Shown here piece by piece: positions 58,374-64,000 of a stretch of DNA of 64,000 nt (position 1 is its first letter; every line of letters begins with the position of its first letter). Where the stretch lies: NCBI RefSeq assembly GCF_014851395.1, contig NW_024040817.1, positions 20,910,485-20,974,484 on the forward strand, given 5' to 3'. The translations under genes were made by a program, and so were the position numbers. Below the pieces are notes generated by a model. That model made no database searches. It saw only the letters and a program-made list of their open reading frames with translations, and was not told the DNA's origin. The DNA is from Micropterus salmoides (taxonomy: Eukaryota > Chordata > Actinopteri > Centrarchiformes > Centrarchidae).

Positions 58374-59004
58374 GTGCTTGCTTCTCTGCCCAGTGAGATT
58401 AATAGGGCTCAGTGTAATCAGGAGGTAATGGGAGGCTCATAGGCGTCTAGACAGTGTTCAGACCAGAACTGTAACTCCTACACCCAAAGCACCAGGAAAA
58501 GGACAAAAGGTTACAAAATAATTTTAATCTTAACAGTGTGCAGCTATTTTATCTATTGTTATTATAGTAACATCATCTGCAGAGACAAAGCTAATATTGA
58601 AAGACTCAGGCCAAATCATATGAGCATACACATATATGTTGAACACAGTGATTTACAGTGGAACAACAAGCTAAAAAATAAGTGTTTTTATCCCTATACC
58701 TTTTGCATATAAATCGAGAGGAAAGCAGAAATGTGGAGAGGAGTAATGAGGGGAGGGGTAATAAGAGGAATACACACATATCATCAGACTTTCAGTCACA
58801 ACCTCCCAAAACCACAGAAAAATAAATAAGCCAAATGGGGGGGAAAAAATTCTGGGTCTGGAAAAAATTATCTCATGTTTAGTCATGTAGCTTTACAGGA
58901 CAATACCCAGGACACAACTAAATATTTTATTATTATATTTTTATGACAACCTTGTCAAACTGCAGGGCATAGCTGATGGTATATATAGGAAAGATGGCAA
59001 CATT

Positions 59005-59065
59005 GAGAGAGAGAGAGAGGGGGGAGGGGTGAGAAAGAGAGAGAGAGAGGAAGAAGAAGAAAGAA
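59005..59065. repeat. Purine-rich (GA)n/(GAA)n tract
   Basis: GAGAGAGAGAG, then GGGGGGAGGGG-like, then GAAGAAGAA steps; a polypurine run of about 60 bases. Confidence 0.85.
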
Positions 59066-60842
59066 GAAGAGGAGATATGAACAGAAAGTGAAACCTGGGT
59101 GGCCAAAGGGCTGCTGATGATTTGTATATTATACTGATTGCTGGAAAAGCACTTATAAAGCCGTTGACGCAAAGATGAAAGGAACTCTACTGATCAGTGA
59201 ACCATCCACTGACTCTGGCAAGTAGGCTCATTTTAATTAGCCACGGCTACATATGACAAATAGGTGAAATGTAAAAGAGATATTCCTCAGGATCTTCTAG
59301 TTTTCTTCAGTGAGTTAAAGAAGCAGCTCTCACTGAAGGCAACTCTGAGCTTGTGATGAACCAAGACACAACACTGGTGCAAATGCAGCAAACAGAAAAG
59401 GTACAGAACTAGAAATAATGAACCTGTGCCAGAAGAAAGTATAATTTAAAACATCTGTAAGTGTCTGTATATGCTCTCGTAATTGTTTATGTCAGGAGTC
59501 TTGCAATTTTCCAAAAAAGCACCTCAGCAAGTGTTTATTCACTTTCATTTTGATGATGTATGAGAGATGTGAGCACATTTTTTAAAGATGATATACCAAC
59601 AAGCTTTTCCCAAGATTTTCCAAATGGGGAAACACTGGGAATCATCAAGTTTTCGTCTGCTCTGCCTGGAAGCTCTTGCGTTCATGTTTAGATTGATAAA
59701 AACATTTCCATTAGCTGGATTCCACACACTAGAGGTGTTAAATACACGTATGAACACACCTTCAACACAGAATCTTTAACCACTAAGAAACTCTCGCTCC
59801 AGTTTAGGTTGCAAAGCTGGTTCGAGAACATGTTTAGCTGAACCGAAATCCACCGTACTATGCTTCTGATTGGCTAGTCTTAATTAGGTAGGCTACTGCA
59901 CATGTGCAGCTCCCAACAAAGATCAAATAGAAGTGAGATCACTTCACTGCGTAGCTTAAACAGAGCGTTCAACACACAGGGTGAAAAGAGGGGCTGCAGC
60001 AATGTGCAGTATAACAAAAATATATCGTTTTTTGAAAATTAAACCATGTAAAACTATTCTGGTACAACCCCTAAAAATAAAATAATAAAATAATGAACCT
60101 GAAAATAAGGACAATATGACCTCTTTAAAGGTGGAGCTGGGCTTACTGATGACTGATACAAGCTAATACGGTGATACAGCTTAAAATACGGTGTCATGCA
60201 CAATATAAGAGTAAATTTATTGATATGCCATTAGTGGGTGCTAAAGTAGCGCTCCTTCTACTGCCTATGACCAGAATTCCAGCTGGAGGGATACACATTC
60301 ATTCATTCAAAAGTTTTTTTTTTCATTATTTGTGTGAGAATTAGTGATGTTTCTCGTCAGTGCTGTCCATGTTTTCCGTCTCACCAATGTTTCTAAGCAG
60401 TTCTTGCACTGTGGTGGGTAGAAAAAGTCTAGTCTATCTGGAACAGTCATGTGTAAAGGTATTTTACATAAACAAACACTGAGGACACACATACTGTGCC
60501 AAATTGCTGAACGCACACTGCTCCTACAGTATATACATATTCATCATGATCATCCTGGGCTATCAGGCATCGCAGCATACAACAGAGTTGAGAATATGAC
60601 TGATGATTTGTTAAAACAAATGAAACATGGCACCCTTAAAATTCATAGTAGAGAGCGGGTGACCTTCTTTCAGAAAATAAACACAGACCTTACTCAGACA
60701 GCAGAGGGGGGTGGGGACAGAGGCAAGGTGCTGACACTGGTGTGTGGGTTTTTAGTGTGGCAGTCAGAGGGAGAGCTAAGAGGTTTGAGAGGCTGGATTA
60801 AGAAGCAGGAAAGGAGGAGCTGATGGCATGCTGCGGTTAGAA

Positions 60843-60858
60843 GGGGGGGGGGGGGGGT
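60843..60858. repeat. Poly-G tract
   Basis: About 15 consecutive G; its length may be an assembly approximation. Confidence 0.85.
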
Positions 60859-61919
60859 TGACTGGGGGAGGAGGGTAAGGAGATATATAATGTGGTGTTG
60901 GGGTTTATCCAACTTACACACACACACACACATGCATGAACCATACCTTTCACTCGCCACCCAGCTCCGTAAACACTTCATGACTCTCTGGTGGCTAAAG
61001 TGCCCAGCCAATCAGAGAGTGAGATGTAGAAGAAAGTGGGACAAGTGAACCAATGAGTCAGCTTCTGGGTGTGGAGAGAGAAGGAAAGGAAGGCAGAGAG
61101 AGGCAGAGGGACACAATGAAGAAGAGTCAGATAGGTCAGGAGTTAAACTCATCTCCCTTACATCTCCCTTGTCTCCCTCTGACTCCTCTTAAATTTCCTA
61201 AACTCCAAATTTGCTTTATTGCAAATGCTATACACGGTTTACAATGTATGTATAATAATTCTGCCATATAGACCTACAACTTATTAAGTCTGTATATGCT
61301 GTCAGTGGACAACTGTGTTAATCTGTCAGTCCTTATACTGAATTGAAAAAAGTATGCCACACCATTTGAGTTGCTCCACTCTCACATTAACAAGGAAAAC
61401 TAAGGAGGAGTCAAGGAGAGAGAAAGAAACAGAACTAGAAAGCAGTCTCTAGTTTCAGATTTACAGCGGTGGTGGGAGAGATTTGGCTGTGTTCTTACAG
61501 CACACGGAGGACCGAGCCAGAGGAGGAGTAGGAAGACAGATTTACATGGTGAGAACAGCTCTAGCTGCTCTGGAGCCCTACACTGGATACATACTGTCCT
61601 CCAGTGAGCTCTATATTTAAAAAATGTCTAAATGACAACTGCTTCAGCATGAAAATACAATACTTACATATCAAGAATCCACACTATTATTTCCACACTG
61701 ATGTGAAATTTGTGAAATCATGTTTCCCAACACATAGGACTCAAGTCCGTTCTACCCAAGCAGATTTTAGTGTGGTATAAAGAAGATATATGTACTTGTA
61801 AGTGCTGTAAGATACCAAATACACAATTTATTAACTGAAGTGCTAGGTTGCATTTGGCCATTGGGGGTCAATTCACTGCAAAATTACTTAAAACAAATTA
61901 TAAAGTGGTGGTGTTGTAG

Positions 61920-62290
61920 CTATAAGGATATTGTTAGTCAGGCTACCCACCACTTTGGTCCAGACTGAAATGTCTCAAGAACTTTTGGATGGATGGCCAA
62001 TCAATGTTATACAAACATTTTGTCCCAAGAGGATGAGTCTTAATTTTGATGATTCCATGACTTTTTGTTTAGAGCAAAAAGAGGTTGATATTTGAGTGAC
62101 ATGTCTCAATAACTATTGGATGCGTGGACATGAAATGTGTTACACACATTATTGCTCCCAATACATTGGTCCAATACACAGTCTTTGAACAAATACCTAT
62201 AAATAAAACTAATGACATTCCCATTAGCCCCAGTTGTACTTGGTGTTTAGGCTAATTAGCAAATGGTAGCATGCTAACACACTAAACTCA
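61920..62290 (+). repeat. Dispersed repeat shared with 44880-45240
   Basis: Contains GAAATGTCTCAAGAACTTTT, GGATGGATGGCCAATCAATG, AATGACATTCCCATTAGCCC, AGTTGTACTTGGTGTTTAGG and AAATGGTAGCATGCTAACAC. The inverted counterpart is in tmem196 intron 3. It is non-coding. Confidence 0.75.
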
Positions 62291-62672
62291 TATGATAAAC
62301 AACTGATTCTCAAACTGGGGGTTGGGCACCCCGGGGGGCCACGGTGCCAGTGCAGAGTGGCGTGGATGTTGAGCATTTAGCTTGGAGCGTTGCTGAGTAC
62401 AGCAGCATAGTAGAGCCGCTAGCATAGCATATAGACTAAGTCTAAATTCACTTGACTGAACTGAACATCCACAGTTCTTGACAATTTTTTTGTTTTACTC
62501 TGAGGTATCTAAGAATCCTCCACTGTTTACTTCAGCAAACATTTAGTTGCACTGCACACTACCATTAATTTCAGCAATAACAGAGCACAGCAGGAAATAG
62601 GACATTATGAATCTCTGTGTGAAGGTCTGTCCTGTGTGTTTCCACTCTGACAAAACTGGGATAAACCCCTGT

Positions 62673-62702
62673 AGGTGTGTGTGTGTGTGTGTGTGTGTGT
62701 GC
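62673..62702. repeat. (GT)n microsatellite
   Basis: About 14 GT units. Confidence 0.9.
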
Positions 62703-64000
62703 GCCTCTTTTGGGGTTTTACTCCTTATTTAAGACCAATATTTACCCAGCAGCCCCAGGGTGAGATTACCTCATATTCTTCCGCCCAGCTGTGCTTTCTC
62801 AGCGTTTCCATGACAACCGGCGGAATGTCCCATCATGTTTATCCGCCTGCCAGAAAAACAGAGAGAGAGGAAGAAGAAGTTGCAGAGGGCAATGGAGAAT
62901 ATACATGTATGTATGTATAAGACAGACACTTATGCATTCACACTCTATGCACTTGTGTATAGGCTATGGAATAATCACACTGGAATGCATGAGGCACTTC
63001 AAATAGCAAAAAACACACAAAGTTACTGTTAATATGTTACTGTTACTTGCATCTAATGTTAATTTAATAATAATAATAATAATAATGTTAAAATTTAGTC
63101 TAAGTCTTAGTCCAACAGCCCTTTTCTGCTGAATTAACATGAGAAATTACAAAACCTTTCAGTAAGATTTATATGCACTTGTTGCTTTCAATTTAAATGG
63201 AAAAAAACAACAATAACATCCTTTAACTGAAAAAGCTGTCATTTTACCGAATTTTCCTGCAAATTTCACTCAAAAGTCCTTTATAATGTAATATCTTTTG
63301 CAGTATTTATAATGAGTTTTACAGTGTATAATGTTGTTTTAAGCATAAGCAACTGCATTTCTATTTAGTTTATTAATACATTTGTCTGCATGATAGCAAT
63401 GAACAGCCTTAACTAGGGTATAAACAGTCTTGCTGACACAGTATAAATTTAATAATATAATTGAACTGTCTGTTCATATGAATAAACAAATAAACACAAA
63501 AAATAAATAAACAATTAAAAATGACCATATATGTGTCTGCAACCATGTTATAATAGGTCATGAACTATTTATTCATTTTTCAGACACTGCCTTTAAATGT
63601 TTATGAATTGGAGGCAGCTATGCTCAGTCATTGACCTGTCAACCAACTGCATGAAGGAATGGCAACTTCAGTTGAAATGCAAATCTCTGCAAAGCTCCAG
63701 AGGTAGCCTACTGTTCTGGGATCGACGATAACCCCTGACCTCCCTGAAGGGGATGTCCAAAGGAGAACTTCAGTCCAATTTTACACTATTAATATAATCA
63801 ATTACCTGTAAAGCTGAAAGTTTGAATTTTCATGCCTCTGCAACAATTCGTCATCATGAGTCAGCTTTAAAAACAACACCACTGTAAATGCTGAGTTCAC
63901 CAACTTTTAGAACAGCATACTGTCTCCTCCTTAAACCACAGTAGTTGAGTTGCACTTAGTGTACCCAAAAACGAAAATGAGACTGAGACTATGTGTCAGA

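Larger units (their letters stand above)
55744..64000. other. Gene-free stretch to right edge
   Basis: No exon could be supported over 8 kb. It contains short open frames created by microsatellites. The named repeats are at 57590-57740, 58311-58372, 59005-59065, 60843-60858, 61920-62290 and 62673-62702. Pyrimidine-rich sequence lies at 56010-56140. Confidence 0.5.

Overview
The window is vertebrate nuclear DNA, almost certainly from a ray-finned fish and probably a spiny-rayed (percomorph) teleost. It has spliced genes with GT-AG introns, long CA/GT microsatellites, and a repeat load typical of teleosts: L2/Maui-like and Rex1-like LINEs, Tc1/mariner, hAT and TTAA-type elements, and the GTTAGCTTAGC dispersed family. 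There are no bacterial features. The species call is inference from repeats and protein resemblance.

Only two host genes can be supported, both on the + strand. tmem196 (five exons, 39987-45720) encodes a four-helix membrane protein. polr1f/twistnb (four exons, 48357-53205) encodes the RNA polymerase I subunit RPA43. Their order and orientation match what I remember of the vertebrate MACC1-TMEM196-TWISTNB-TWIST1 block, so the two genes anchor the locus. polr1f uses a GC-AG third intron, and its introns have collected hAT-type non-autonomous elements with clear 8-bp target duplications. A decayed alpha-1,3-fucosyltransferase (FUT9-like) copy lies at 35146-36144.

The left 23 kb is a gene-free graveyard. 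It holds a Tc1-like element with a broken transposase (2689-4179), a 5'-truncated L2-like LINE on the minus strand (5345-7610), a Rex1-like LINE (9637-11735) with two further elements inside it, a second L2-like LINE on the plus strand (11815-13552), and several MITEs.

The most interesting object is a 9.4-kb DNA transposon at 23830-33220. It has CACTG termini and a TA duplication, consistent with the CACTA/EnSpm branch of the CMC superfamily. It carries a zinc-finger transposase gene and, two bases after that gene's stop, a second spliced gene whose product begins with a PB1-like domain and has no recognisable catalytic centre. The 5' end looks like a promoter, a non-coding first exon and an intron. 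The 3' end carries about three 150-200 bp direct repeats. Three single-base disruptions suggest this copy is dead, and two later elements (one holding a third) have inserted into it.

The right 11 kb (53206-64000) is intergenic, with microsatellites, one GACCAAG-rich MITE and scattered dispersed repeats. I see no supported exon there.
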